64,000 nucleotides of DNA from Lolium rigidum (lineage: Eukaryota > Streptophyta > Magnoliopsida > Poales > Poaceae): assembly GCF_022539505.1 (NCBI RefSeq), contig NC_061510.1:263943687-264007686 (forward strand), read 5' to 3'. The notes beneath the pieces were generated by a model. It had not been told where the DNA came from and did not search any database. It saw only the letters and a program-made list of their open reading frames with translations. The position numbers were made by a program, and so were the translations under genes. How positions within the stretch are numbered: the first letter of the stretch is position 1; each line of letters begins with the position of its first letter. Below, in pieces: positions 1 to 10,896 of the stretch.

Positions 1-1025
1 CAATGGAAAAACATCGGCTGTGGTGATATGAAAATTGGCGACAGGGAATGACGACTGATAATCTCGAGAGCCTTTGCCCAAATACAAGTTTTTGTTCAAA
101 TGCTCGGGGCCTACTTTGTAAAGAAGTTTCGAGAAATTTGATGGAAATGATTCAGAAGGGGACGTTTTAAATATATTGCGACAGAGACAAATTGGAGCCT
201 ACAGCCAAGTATAAATCCTCGACTGTAGCCTCGGGGGCTACTCCCATCGGAGCGCTGTTCGCGCACCCAATAAAATACGAAGAAGGGCATGAAAAATGAC
301 AATATAGTGGCAAGTATGTTAAAAAGGTGAGCCTACAACCAAGTACAAGCACTTGGCTATAGCCTCGGGGGCTACTCCCATCCGGAGCGCTGTTCGCGTG
401 CCCGATGAAATTAAATACGTCCTGGTGAGCATATTTTGAGCTATTAAAATAACTCTTCATATACTCCCATCGGGAGGATAAGTTAAAAACAATATAAGTC
501 ATCCGTTGACTAAAAAAAATGTGCTACTCCAGCAGCCGGAAAAAGCACTCGACAATATATTCTCAGAGTGCCTCAGTCGCAAATTAATCTCTGAATGCCG
601 CAAAACTCTGCGAAGGTAAGACCCCGGGATCCGTCCTGTGCATCGTGGCACCGCCTCTGACGGCGCTTTGCTACTTTTTCCGTATCAACAAATACGAAGA
701 AAAATCCTAACGGACGCATTAGGTACCCGATAAAATATGACTGGAATTCGGCATCTGGTAAGACCTTAAGCGGCACATGTCGAATTACACCAGTATCCCG
801 AGATCATGTCCAGGGACGTGATCTTGAAGTAGGTTTTTGTGGATTGCTACGAGAGCAGTTAACTGGTACCTGATCCGTCAGATGAACCAGCCCCAATTAC
901 CGTTATCCCTGTACAATATATAATACCTTTATAAATATTATTTGTCGAGTTGAAAAATCATGTGCAGATTGTAAAGATGGAGATTTTCCCTGATTCTACG
1001 ATTCAAGAAAAATCTCGGGGGCTAC
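1..1025 (+). mobile_element. Gypsy LTR retrotransposon, 3' internal region (remnant)
   Basis: Non-coding 3' internal part of a gypsy-type element. It runs up to a polypurine-like tract (ctcgggggctac) directly before the LTR start at 1026. The phrase ctcgggggctactcccatc, typical of the 3' ends of grass gypsy elements, recurs here. No open pol frame is left; the short reverse frames in this stretch have no recognisable domain. The element continues off the left edge of the window, so its 5' half is not visible. Confidence 0.7.
195..418 (+). repeat. Two direct repeat units in gypsy internal region
   Basis: Two units of about 85 bases, starting gagcctaca at 195 and 329. Each holds the same core (gcctcgggggctactcccatc, then ggagcgctgttcgcg) and each ends in an aaatac stretch. 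A weaker trace (tactcccatcggga) follows near 461. They are imperfect copies, about 134 bases apart. Confidence 0.75.
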
Positions 1026-1417
1026 TGACATAGGCATCCCCAATGGGCCTTCCGAAGAAGGTACTCAGGGTTTACTGAAGGCCCACGACCCGAAGTTTTA
1101 CAAAGTCTAAAGGCCCAATCGGGAGATAGTTTGGAAAGATAGGATTGTATTAGGAATATTGATTTGTAACTATAGCGGGAAGGTTCAGAAACCCTCCCGG
1201 ACTCTGTAACTTGTACATCACGAATCCCTCGACTTCATCTCCTATATAAGGTGGAGTCGAGGGACAAAGAAAGGATCGATTCACTGTTTTCTACGTAACC
1301 CTATATTCATAGCAGTCGAGTACTTTCCGGCTGAAACCTTCGAGATCTACTTGCCCTCTACTTCCAACTAAACCCTAGTCTACAACTTGTAGGCATTGAT
1401 AAGTTAATCCCTTATCA
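1026..1417 (+). mobile_element. Gypsy 3' LTR (392 bp)
   Basis: Starts TGACATAGGCATCC directly after the polypurine tract and ends CCCTTATCA, so it has the TG...CA ends of an LTR. A TATA-like stretch (cctatataagg) lies near 1241, as expected for an LTR promoter. No primer-binding site follows, so this is read as the 3' LTR of the element to its left. Confidence 0.75.
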
Positions 1418-1926
1418 CCTGCCGCCAAACCCAATCCCGTCGGAAAAGCGCAACAAGGAGCCGCCTTTTGGCCACACCGCCGTCAAGAAGCGAACACTGC
1501 CGTCATCGGAGAGGGAGGTGCTGACCTCCGCCTCACCGCAAGAAACACAGGGATTGGATGGTGAGACTCCAGCCCGCCGTCGCCCGGCCGGCCGCCGACA
1601 CCTCGATGGTGCCCAGCAGCCGACGCCTACAGGCGTCCATGAGTCGGCCTGCAGCCACGGCGGGCCCTGAGTTCCCGGCTGCCGCTGCAGGGGACGCCTC
1701 CATCGCGGGGGAGAGCAGCGCCTCCGCCGACGTCACCGAGATGCGCACATCGCCGAACTCCTGCAGCACCTCGCCGCCGGAGCGCCGCCGCGTCACGCAC
1801 CACCGCCGCCGGAAGAGGAGGCCACCACCGCGTGAGGGAGAGGCCCCACCGCCACCGTCACTGCCCAGGCTTTGCCCGGCGGGACCTCTGGCGGCGGAGA
1901 AGGGGGAACGGGGGGTGGGAGCCTAG
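1418..1926. other. GC-rich fragment, no recognised gene
   Basis: A roughly 500-base block, strongly GC-rich and open in frames on both strands (for example 1558-1926 forward and 1533-1796 reverse). None of the frames carries a domain I recognise. Composition is like a grass gene first exon or the GC-rich 5' part of a non-LTR element, probably in reverse orientation because the block ends with an aaaccctaggctccc-like sequence when read backwards. It borders the LTR end, so it may be host DNA at the insertion site or an older repeat. Confidence 0.4.
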
Positions 1927-3210
1927 GGTTTTCTTTTTCTCTCCTTCCTAACCTCTCTGTCTCACTCTCTCATTTACGTCCAGTTGAGCTAGACGATTAC
2001 TTTTTCTAGAATCACTCTGTTTTTTGGAGCAGTTTCAGCACTAGGATTTTGAAAAAATAGCCGCTTGTTTCTGTTTCTAGGGAACCTGATGAAGAACAAG
2101 TCATGATTATGCAAGGGTTTGAAACATTTATTCCAACTCTTGGGCCTTTTTAGTGTGATCATTTTTTAACCGTGGCAACGTGGGTACTTTTTTCTTAAAT
2201 CACTTGATACAGTATGAGCACTTTTGGAGAGCAATTCCAGTACAAGATTTTTTTAAATAAAGTATCCACATGTTTATGCTTTTAGGCTTTAGGAAACCTG
2301 ATGAACAACAACTCATGATTATACAAGGGCTTGAAACGATTATACCGTTTCCAGCGGTTATTTTGTTTCCAGCGGTTATTTTGTTTTTGGTACAAAGTAG
2401 TTTGAAAAAAGCTAGATTGTATGTCGCCTCTTTATTTAAAAGCATACTATTGTCTTACTCTGGAAACAAATAGCTGGATCGGTCATCGTCGGTACTTAAA
2501 ATAACCATTTACCATTCAAAAATTACCGTCTACAGAAAAATTACCGTGCTATATGTCGCCTCTTTTACCCGAGAAATATTTTTTAATGCGTCGGATATAA
2601 ACACTCTATTATTTGTCCCATCTTAAATTTATGAAAAAGATTACTATCTTTTTTCATTGGTTGCCCCAAATTTACCTCACGGGCGCGGCGTGACGCCGCG
2701 CTGCAACTTCCTAGTAAGTTTAATTTCTGCCTAGCTAAGGCGGCCTCAAGTTGTACGAAAATTACTCATGTTTCTATCTACAATCTAAAAATTATTTAAG
2801 AGAAATTTTGACTTGTTGACTGATTAAATATTTATTCTTAGTTATAATTAGTCATTCTTATTAAAATTTAACTTTACCTAAACCAAAAGCACGAAGTAAG
2901 CCCCTAGACTTGTTGATTGATGAAATATTTATTCCTACAAATATTAATTCTTATTATATAAGATCAGTATTCATAGTACTATATACAATAGAAGTATACT
3001 TTATAATAACTTTAGTACAATTTTTTTATATCATAGGTGTTGATATTTTCTCGTAAATATTTGGTCAAAATCTGTAAAGATTGAATGAGCCTAATGGTGA
3101 ATGGCGGGGCTTCTTTTCTTAAAAGACCGAAGTACTTTCACTTTCTTACAATTTTTAGGCCATAAATAGATATTCTGAGTTTGTGTAATTTTGATGTATC
3201 TAAATCTATA
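1927..3210. other. AT-rich spacer with a degenerate local duplication
   Basis: No gene is seen. Copy 1 (2021-2134) and copy 2 (2220-2345) are diverged copies of one segment. Both contain a conserved 45-base core (aacctgatgaa.aacaa.tcatgattat.caaggg) that would read as (E/K)PDE(E/Q)Q. A short tandem repeat of gtttccagcggttatttt, two units, lies at 2347-2384. The remainder is low-complexity AT-rich sequence. Confidence 0.6.
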
Positions 3211-4589
3211 TCTATACCTAATAATAAAGGAGATAAGGTTTCTGCCAAAATTTTCGTCCAACTTTTTATTGGATCATTTTGCCCTCCCACCAAACTACAT
3301 ATTACTGCACAATTGCCATCCTAGGTACCGGTTCGGTAGTTCTTTTATGTCCATCCTAGGGTGGACGAACGAAGGCTCGTGCAAAGCTGACGAACAGCCC
3401 AATTCCATCTCAATCTTAATCGGGCCAATTCACGACCGAACCGATCGATTCCTTTCCGTCTAGCATCTTTTTATATTCTTTTTGTTAGTCCCACCTCGGG
3501 TCCTTAAAAAGAATTCCACCGGTTTAAATAGACGCATCTTAACTGGATTATCACCAAGGTGTCCAAAATAACAACCAACAGGTTGGCTCGAGAAATTAAC
3601 TGGACGGCGGCACAAAGAGGATTCGGCACATCCAGCAGTGTTGGGGTTGAGAGAGCCCGGTGCGCTCGCCCAGGAATTCGCCAGGAAGCCGTAGGAGGCG
3701 AGGAAACGCGGCGTTACCGGGAGCGAAGGACGGCGGGAGATGGAAGAAATTCGCTTGTGGGGAGAAGGCCGGCGGCAGTCGAGCTTGCCAGCGCTCGGGG
3801 AGAGATGCTGCGGCCTCGGCCAGAAGTTGGCGGGAGAGAATGGGATGCGGAGGCTTCGGCAGCCAGAGTGTGCGAGAGAGAGAGAGTTGAATGAGGAATC
3901 AGGACGCGTGCGGCGCGCTGGCGGAAGAAGGCAGGAAGCGACCTGCTAGGGCAAGGTCTGGTACTCTCGCGAGCGTGGGAGTTAGGTGGGCTGGCTGCTA
4001 GCCCTTGGCCTGTCTGGGCCGAATCTTGCCTATTTTTCCTCTTTACAAATGAAGTTATTTCTCGATTTTAAAGGCTAAAAATGCAATTTAGAAAAATTCC
4101 CTAGCTATGATAAATTTGTTTGCCAATAGATTATGTGGGCTTGCAAATTATTTTTTAGATGCTTCTTTCTATGCTTGTAAATTATGTTTACATGTGATCA
4201 AGATCTCTTTAAATCACTATTGGAGCCGATCTATTATCTTTCTTTAATCTACTCTGCCATGAGCCATAGTGGCGTGGCTGCGGTGGTTGCCGCCGGTCGG
4301 TCCGACGACCATAGGTACTCGAGCGACCTCCTACATGTGCGGCAATCAGGCGCATCCAAACTACCGAAATCTAGGGCCCTGCTCCGCTGTCACGTGTGCC
4401 CGACCGACGATGCGTTCGCCACACTCTATTTCTGCCGAAAGGGAACGTCTGCTGGAGGCAGTTGTTAGCGGTGTGAATAGTCGACAATGCTCACACATGC
4501 TATTGGCTCTACGCGATCGGCAAGCATCACCCATAGTGTATATACGTAGATTTTTCTCTCCCGCTGCAACGCACGGGCCTGTTTCCTAG
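3211..4589 (+). mobile_element. Helitron A (non-autonomous, 1379 bp)
   Basis: The 5' end is TCTATACCTAATAATAAA preceded by A (3210). The 3' end is cccgctgcaacgcacgggcctgtttCCTAG followed by T. The 3' end has the short GC hairpin (cccg...cggg) about 10 bases before the CTAG terminus. A|TC...CTAG|T is the Helitron insertion signature, and no target duplication is expected. Inside there is no RepHel coding. A GC-rich block (3559-3949) has several overlapping frames but no recognised domain. A snRNA-type promoter motif pair lies at 3487-3530. Confidence 0.85.
3487..3530 (+). promoter_or_regulatory. USE-like plus TATA-like pair (snRNA-type promoter)
   Basis: AGTCCCACCTCG (3487-3498) is close to the plant upstream sequence element RTCCCACATCG of U-snRNA genes. 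TTTAAATA (3523-3530) follows 24 bases later, a spacing like that of plant Pol III-type snRNA promoters rather than the longer Pol II spacing. The sequence expected at the start of transcription (about 3553 on) does not match U1-U6 or U3 as I know them. It may be a captured or orphan promoter driving an unknown RNA, or chance. Confidence 0.4.
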
Positions 4590-7397
4590 TCTATACCTAA
4601 TAATAAAAGCAAAAGGGTTTCTCCCTCGGTTCGTTCAACTTAAAACTGACCTCAAAGTTGGTACAAAATTATTCACCAATGCCACCGATAAGTGAAAAAA
4701 CGTTTGGCTTATTTTTTCCACCCGGATCCATCCGTACCGACGTACAGCTGCCTCAAGTCTCCGTGTCCCTTTTTCGGCTGGGTACGGTCGCGAGCCAGAA
4801 GCAAAGTTCGGCTCGAATTATGTATTTTTCCGATGGATATGGATTCAGGCCAGTTCGGCTCCACGAGCTCATCGATGGCCACGGAATCTATCGATCTAGA
4901 CGACGAGCAGGGCTCGGCACCCTCGCTAAAGCCTCCCGGCGCAACCCATCGGGTTCCATGATCGGCGACCACCAGGCTACACAACAGGTTACTTTCAGCG
5001 TCTTCCTCTCCGCTTTGTCGCGTCGTGCCTCGCCTGAAGCCCCCAGACAGAGACACACACCAGATACGAGGATAGAAAAATCGCGGTACTTCGAATCATC
5101 ATGGCGACGCCCGCGAGAGCTTCGTGCCGCGGCTGCCCAGGACCTATACTGAGGCATGGCGGCGGTAGACGACGGCGAGACCAGGACCCCCCACGGCAAC
5201 ACCGTACCTGCCGGCGCGCACGGCCTAGCTAGGCGGAATCCCACGCGGCCCCCTCCCGGTGGTGGCCCTTGGCCGGCGCTCCCGGCGATGCTTCAAACTG
5301 GGAATTCCACGCCGGGGTCATCAACGAACGAGAGGCCCAAAGCCGTCGTCAAGCCCCGTGACAGGATCCGGGCGCATCAGCGTGATTGGCCAGCTGCAGC
5401 CGCACGCTCCCTGATCCTCTTGGGTTGTGACTTCCACGCCAGCCTGCATAAATGCACTATCGGTGCTGGGCAGAGCGGCCGCCGGACGTACGACGCTCTA
5501 GAATTGCGCGTGGACATGCACTTGACGGAAAAAGGTGTAGACGAGATGGGTGCATTCTCCACGAGGACTTCTGAATCTCCTACAAGGGCTCCTCCGACGT
5601 GCCGCGGCCTATGCGGAGTTGGGTGGAGAGAGGGGGCTCGGAACCGAGCTGCGATTAGGCTAGGTATATGTGATGCCGACGCCGATCCTTCAACTGTCCA
5701 AGTTGGGCATCCAGCTGCTTGATTTATTCTCGATTCTGGCTAATGACTATGTGCAGGCGTGCAGCTGTGTTGCCTTCATCTAGGAACTGTCCCTGACAAT
5801 GCCTGACGCTGTCATCTGAAGAATTCGCAACATGATTTGATGTTGGACACTACCTTAGCATGGTGGATGAATTTTGATGAGTACATGGCCACGATTACCC
5901 GAGCAATGCTGTGGCCACATATAAACACAATTTAGTTTAGTTTATTCTGTGAAGGTTGTTGTTAGACTCAGTTGTTATTGACTTATTGTATTGATTGATA
6001 CATTGGGATGTTCCAAATCGAGCAACGTACACAATCTGTCCGCTACATGTTATTTGATCTTTGCAGAGATTTAAATTTCGATTTAGTAGTTATTGTTATT
6101 CTTTTAGTGTGATACAAGTTCGGTCAGTTCGGTGAGTCTGATTTCTGATACTCTTGGGGCCGAGCTGCTCCGCCGGTGTCAACAAGGCAGAAGCAGAAAA
6201 AGTCGGATGGACGCTAAACCGGGTCGTGGCCGAGCTGCTCCGCTCTCGCAACAAGGCCGCAACGGGACGTCAGCGCTGATGGTGCAGATGGCCTCCGTGT
6301 TGCTCGACCTCGGGGCGTGGTGTTACCGGGATCGCCCACACGGGCTCCGGCTAAACCGCCGCCTCTGTACTACCCATGTTATTAGCAGTTAAATCCCGGG
6401 CGGGCGAGCTCTCTTGTTTGTTGTCGATAGGGTAAGCTTCGGTTGTTGCTGAGATCCGTTCCTTCCGTTGCCCCCATTGATTTGTTTGAAAACGTGGTGC
6501 TCTTGTTGGATGATTCAGATCAGGGACCATCGTCTGCGACTCTGCGAGGCCATTGTACACGTCAATGATGAGCAAGCTTGTGGTTGCTGACCATGCTGAT
6601 CACCGGCCCGCTTCACATGTACAGCATGAGTTGCACATGGACGAAGGGTTGTCGGCAGGTCCATGCAATGCTTGCAAGCATTCAAGCGTGTCAAAAACCT
6701 AGCGCCTTGAAAAAAAATTCAGTGTCAAAATACATACATTATACAGAGGCTCTGAAGCTGGATTTCCGGCAGTGGGTATAGGCTCGTTTGAGAAAACAAT
6801 CCGCTTCCCAATATAAGTTGGCTCGTGGCCAGCCATTCTTCTACATGTCAACAGTATGACTAAAATCGTCCACCCGAGAGATCCGTCCTTGGAGGGCTCT
6901 GATGCGTGCTCCTCGCACCTGATATATGGCGGTGGCCTCGCAGGAGGATGGTGGCATCCTAGGAGCTGCACCATTTAATTCTTTTTCCCCCTTATCTTGG
7001 GGAAATAGGGTCGGCCAGCTCCTGCTGCACCGTGCAGTTCCAAGCGGCGTCGTCCAGTGGTCTAGGGGCATTGTGTGGTTGCGGCACGACCGCGCTGGTC
7101 ACGATGGCTAGAGAGCCGCTGTATGTGCTCTGCCAACAAACAAGAAGGGTGCTATTGGGTTACCCATGTTGCCATTGGTTTTTCTAGATTGCAATTAGAT
7201 GAATCGATTTTTGCTCTGCTCGCTGCGAAGAGGTTCAGGTGCGTGTGGATCTGGGGAAGAGGTTCTCCGGCTTGAGGAGTACCGCAAGACGGAGAGGAAC
7301 CAGTTACACCTTCATCCAAGATGGCATAGAGGAAAAGTGTCATCACTGAAGCGTTAGAGTTTTTTCTCCCGATGCAACGCACGGCTACTTTTGCTAG
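4590..7397 (+). mobile_element. Helitron B (non-autonomous, 2808 bp)
   Basis: Begins TCTATACCTAATAATAAA at the base directly after the CTAG end of Helitron A, and shares its first 18 bases with it. Ends cccgatgcaacgcacggctacttttGCTAG followed by T, a slightly decayed version of the same hairpin-plus-CTAG terminus. The interior has GC-rich stretches (4690-5720 and 6150-6400) with open frames on both strands, the longest 5156-5722 forward, but no RepHel and no domain I can name. These may be captured gene pieces. The rest (5740-6130, 6400-7390) shows nothing recognisable. Confidence 0.8.
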
Positions 7398-8900
7398 TAC
7401 TTCTTAATGTAAATACAGTTAAATTTAGATGATTTGCGACATTTTTTAATGGATGAAGAAGCTCGGATCCGTTGAATCAAGAGCCCCGACTCACGATGCC
7501 GTCCGCCATCAATCAGTCACAGCCAGCCATGGCACGACCCCCGCCGGCCGCCGGCTCTACAAGCGCGCCGTCATCTCTGACCATCAGCGCCGCCGCGACT
7601 CCGCCCTCCGAACCCAGTCCGCCCGGCGAGCGCCCGCAGCCTCGCCAACTCCCTACTGTCTCCCCCATCCGCCGACCAATCGCCACCCTCCCCCGAGCAG
7701 AGGCCCACGGCGACTAGCCCGCCGTCGCTGACGTAGCCACGGCCGCGGAAAGGCTCCGCGACCCCGACCAGCTTCGCTGGTTCGCCCGCCAAATCATGCT
7801 GCCCAAGTGGATGGTCGACGCCCCTCCCCACCTCGCCCGCGACTGGTATAATCCATCGTCACCTCCTCGTCTCGGTTCAATTCAGTTTGGCTCTAGTGTC
7901 TGTCTTCTAATTTGAAATTCAGAACACATTACCTTAGCCTACTACTAAGAAATAGCACTAGCACTACACTGACAAGTCAAGTCATTAGTAGCCAGGAAGG
8001 ATAGACTTTGCTCCAATATTTATTGGATTGACTTAGCTCCAACAATTTGTTTTTTCTGTATATAGGCATGTTTCTGCCAGGCCTGCTGGCAAGCGATGCC
8101 TGGTCGTGTCATCGAACGCCATCACGATAAGCAGGCTTCGCAATGGGACCATTCTCCATCGGTTCCTTTCGGTGCTTCCCAACGGATGAAAGAGGGGGAT
8201 CTCTGGCCCAGCAAGCTCCTACTGGATCCTCGACTGCATATTCCACGAGGTAGCCAAGCAAATAGTCATTTCTATTGAGGTCAATGGCTGCTTGATCATC
8301 TACTCACTTGCTTTAAGGCCTGTTTCTAATCTTTGTGTTCTTACCCTGCAGCCTGATGGGACGTAATACATCGTTGATATGATTTGTTGGCGAGGCTATT
8401 CGCTGTATGATTGCACCGCCATGTTCAGGATTTTCTGGGTGAACTAGAAGCTCACCGAGATTTCTGCTGGTGATCCTCCGTCGATGTACCATCGGTATAG
8501 ATTTAGTGCCTTCCCTATGTACGAGTCTACACTCGTGGGTCTTGAAGCAGCATTCTCAGGAAGCACACCTTATGTCAAGGATGGTTTGCTGTTTTACAAC
8601 AAGTAACGCCTGTTTCTAGAATACCTGTATTAATCTGGTCTTGATACATGTGCTCATGTTTGGTATCTCCTTTTACAGTTTACACTGTTGAATTGACTGA
8701 TCTAGGTGATTTTTTTCTCTTATCAGGCATGTGCATTATCAATCGGGAATCACGCCCCTGACACTGGTATGGAAAGATGTGGCTTGCATACGAATAGTGA
8801 GAGACACATTCCAATAGAGCAGCATGTAGGTTCCTTTCTTAATTATGCTTTCCTGTACTGTAGCCGATTAGATAACTGTCTATTAAATATGAAAAATTAA

Positions 8901-8980
8901 TCCCTCCGTTCGATAATTCTTGTCATGGTTTTAGGTCAAATTAATACTAAAACCACGACAAGAATTATCAACATAGAGAG
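8901..8980. mobile_element. Short Stowaway-like MITE
   Basis: The arms tccctccgttcgataattcttgtc and the reverse complement of gacaagaattatcaacatagagag pair to form a hairpin of about 80 bases. The ctccctccgttcg-type end and the TA context are those of Tc1/mariner Stowaway MITEs common in grasses. It lies in the intron between snurportin exons 4 and 5. Confidence 0.75.
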
Positions 8981-9241
8981 TTTTAACTCTTGCGCCTGCT
9001 AGACTTCACTTTATCCCTTAATAATTTTACTGGTCTTATTTCTTCATGTGTTATCAGGTTGTTCTTGAGCTGCAAGAGGATGGAAAACTAATTGCTTCGA
9101 TGGGTCTCTAATTGTATTTGGTACAGCGAATTTATACAGAAGGTACTGTTTTGAAGCGCAACTTATATTTCCACAAAATAGAAGTAATTATCATGCAGGG
9201 TTCGTGTTTCAGTGTTTGTCTCCTTGTTACCATCCGCTTAA

Positions 9242-10896
9242 GGACATCTCCAGCGGCGCGACGCATTTTAGCGTCCGCGCGCGTCCGTTTGCGTCGGTCC
9301 ATTTGGTCGAAAACGACCGCGCGTCCGTTTGCGTCGGGGGTGGCTCCAGTGGCACGACGCATTTTTAGGACGAATCATTTTTTTTAAGCATGAAACATAA
9401 TTTACATACTTAAAACATAAAAAAAAAAACATAAACGCCTACTGCTGCTCATCGTCGCTGTGCTGCTCCTCGTCGCTGTCGAGCACGATGAGCTCCGGTA
9501 CGACCCACGGCCAGTAACCATCCGGGGGAGCGTACGCCGGGCGCGCCGCCGGTGCTCAAGGTTGAGGAGGCTGCGGCTGAGGCGGCGGTGGAGGCGCCCA
9601 GGGCTGCGGCTGTGGCGGCGGATGAGGAGCCCAGCCATAAGGCTGTGGCGGCGGTGGGGGAGGCGCCCAAGGTTGTGGCGGCGGTGGAGGAGGCGCCGCC
9701 GAGTCTAGGAGCGCCTGTCGAAGGGCTTCATCCGCGGACAGTCCCGACGGCATGACAGCGGTCGCGTAGCGGGGCAACGGCGGCTGCACTGGCGCGTCGT
9801 ACTCGGAGACGAGGAGGCCGAGCTTGGCCATCTCGTCGTCTGTCATGTTGTCGGGGAACTCGAAGTTCCGGCCCTCCGCCATGGCCTGCTGCCATTCGTG
9901 GAAGACGAGGCCGACATAGTCCTCGCTGTCGTCCTTCACCTCCTCGCTATGGTACGCGAGCGCCTCGATGTAGTCGTCGTCGTCGTACATGGCGTAGGCT
10001 TCGTCGTCGTCGTACATGGCGTAGGCTTCGTCGTCGTCGTCCTCGTCCTCGCGGTCGTTGTGCTGCGGCTGCCCACGTCGCGTCGGCGCCTGCTGACGAC
10101 GCGTCGGCGCCTGCTGACGACGAGCCGGCGGTGCAGGGCCGAAGGGATAATCCCTGTCGCCCATGAAGCCAGCCCGTCGTCTGCTGTCCGTCTCCGTGGA
10201 CAGGTACGTACGCCATTGCTCGGAGTCGATGGCGTACGCCGGATCGGCGCGGAGGTCCGCCGGCAGATATCGCCTCCTGCGCCGGATCTCGTTGGTCCGC
10301 TCAGGCTCGCGCGCAGAAACTGGAGGGATGGTTACCCGGCGGCAGCTGAGCCGCCAGCCGCCAGGCAGCTGCACGCCGGACCAGGCGTCGCACGGCACCC
10401 ATTTGCCGTGCATGAGCCTCCCCACCGTGACGGGGAGTGGCATCTTCTTGCTGCCGCTGCCGGAGGCCTCGAAGTCGTTCTTCTTCCCCATGGCGTTGCG
10501 GCGGTTGTGACGCGAGTGGAGCAACGCGGCCGGTGGACTTTTAAGGGCGGCCGCGCACGGGATACGATGCCATTGAAGGCGCCGCAGAAGCCCAGCCGCC
10601 GCCCGCCAGTGCACGCGCAGAACAGGAAGCTGCGGCATTCATGGCGAAGGCTGCGGCGCAGACGCGGAAGCGCTGACCGCGGAAGCGATGGCCAACGAAG
10701 CGATGCCCTCCATGCAGGCTCGCTGCCAGGCGGGCCCGGTGGAGACCGCAGCGGACACTTTACGCAAACCTGCCGCATATTTGGGCCAGGTTTGCGTCTC
10801 CGCGGACGGCCCGGTCACTTTGCGTCGTGCCGCTGGAGAGGGTGCCAGACGCATTTACGACCAGCGACCGTTTGCGTCGCGCCGCTGGAGATGCCC
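9242..10896 (-). mobile_element. PIF/Harbinger-type element (1655 bp) in snurportin intron
   Basis: Terminal inverted repeats: left ggacatctccagcggcgcgacgca, and right (reverse complement) gggcatctccagcggcgcgacgca, 23 of 24 bases equal. Both sides carry the 3-base target duplication TAA (9239-9241 and 10897-10899), as in PIF/Harbinger. A second, partial copy of the terminal motif lies inside each end (near 9342 ggctccagtggcacgacgca, and near 10819 tgcgtcgtgccgctggag). The only sizeable frame is the reverse-strand ORF 9556-10491; there is no DDE transposase, so the copy needs help to move. Confidence 0.85.
9556..10491 (-). CDS. Uncharacterised acidic/proline-rich ORF of the Harbinger-type element
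   Basis: 311 codons from the ATG at 10491 (MGKKNDFEASGSGSKK). A longer frame upstream to 10638 also exists, but MGKK is preferred because the reading from there on looks protein-like and the 49 residues before it look like spacer. The N-terminal third is basic and compact (PVTVGRLMHGKWVPCDAW, then a WRTYLSTETD motif). The middle has two copies of an acidic repeat (DDDDEAYAMY-like) and QQAPTRR repeats. An EWQQAMAEGRNFEFPDNMTD motif follows, and the C-terminal 50 residues are PPPPQPWAPPP-type proline-rich sequence. I recognise it as a kind of ORF found many times in wheat-type genomes next to transposons, with no known function. There is no Myb-like or transposase domain. Frame integrity suggests a young copy. 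Confidence 0.6.
   Translation of the reverse strand: MGKKNDFEASGSGSKKMPLPVTVGRLMHGKWVPCDAWSGVQLPGGWRLSCRRVTIPPVSAREPERTNEIRRRRRYLPADLRADPAYAIDSEQWRTYLSTETDSRRRAGFMGDRDYPFGPAPPARRQQAPTRRQQAPTRRGQPQHNDREDEDDDDEAYAMYDDDEAYAMYDDDDYIEALAYHSEEVKDDSEDYVGLVFHEWQQAMAEGRNFEFPDNMTDDEMAKLGLLVSEYDAPVQPPLPRYATAVMPSGLSADEALRQALLDSAAPPPPPPQPWAPPPPPPQPYGWAPHPPPQPQPWAPPPPPQPQPPQP

Noticed and set aside
195..418. Short spaced repeats that might suggest a CRISPR-like array
   Set aside because: Only two long, imperfect units inside a retroelement, in an evident plant genome.
5156..5722. 188-codon forward frame in Helitron B
   Set aside because: GC-rich, no domain, other frames nearly as open; kept only as a possible captured fragment and not as a gene.
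7042..7115. tRNA-like phrase gtccagtggtctaggggc near 7047
   Set aside because: It resembles an A-box only; there is no B-box, no acceptor stem pairing and no cloverleaf that I can draw.
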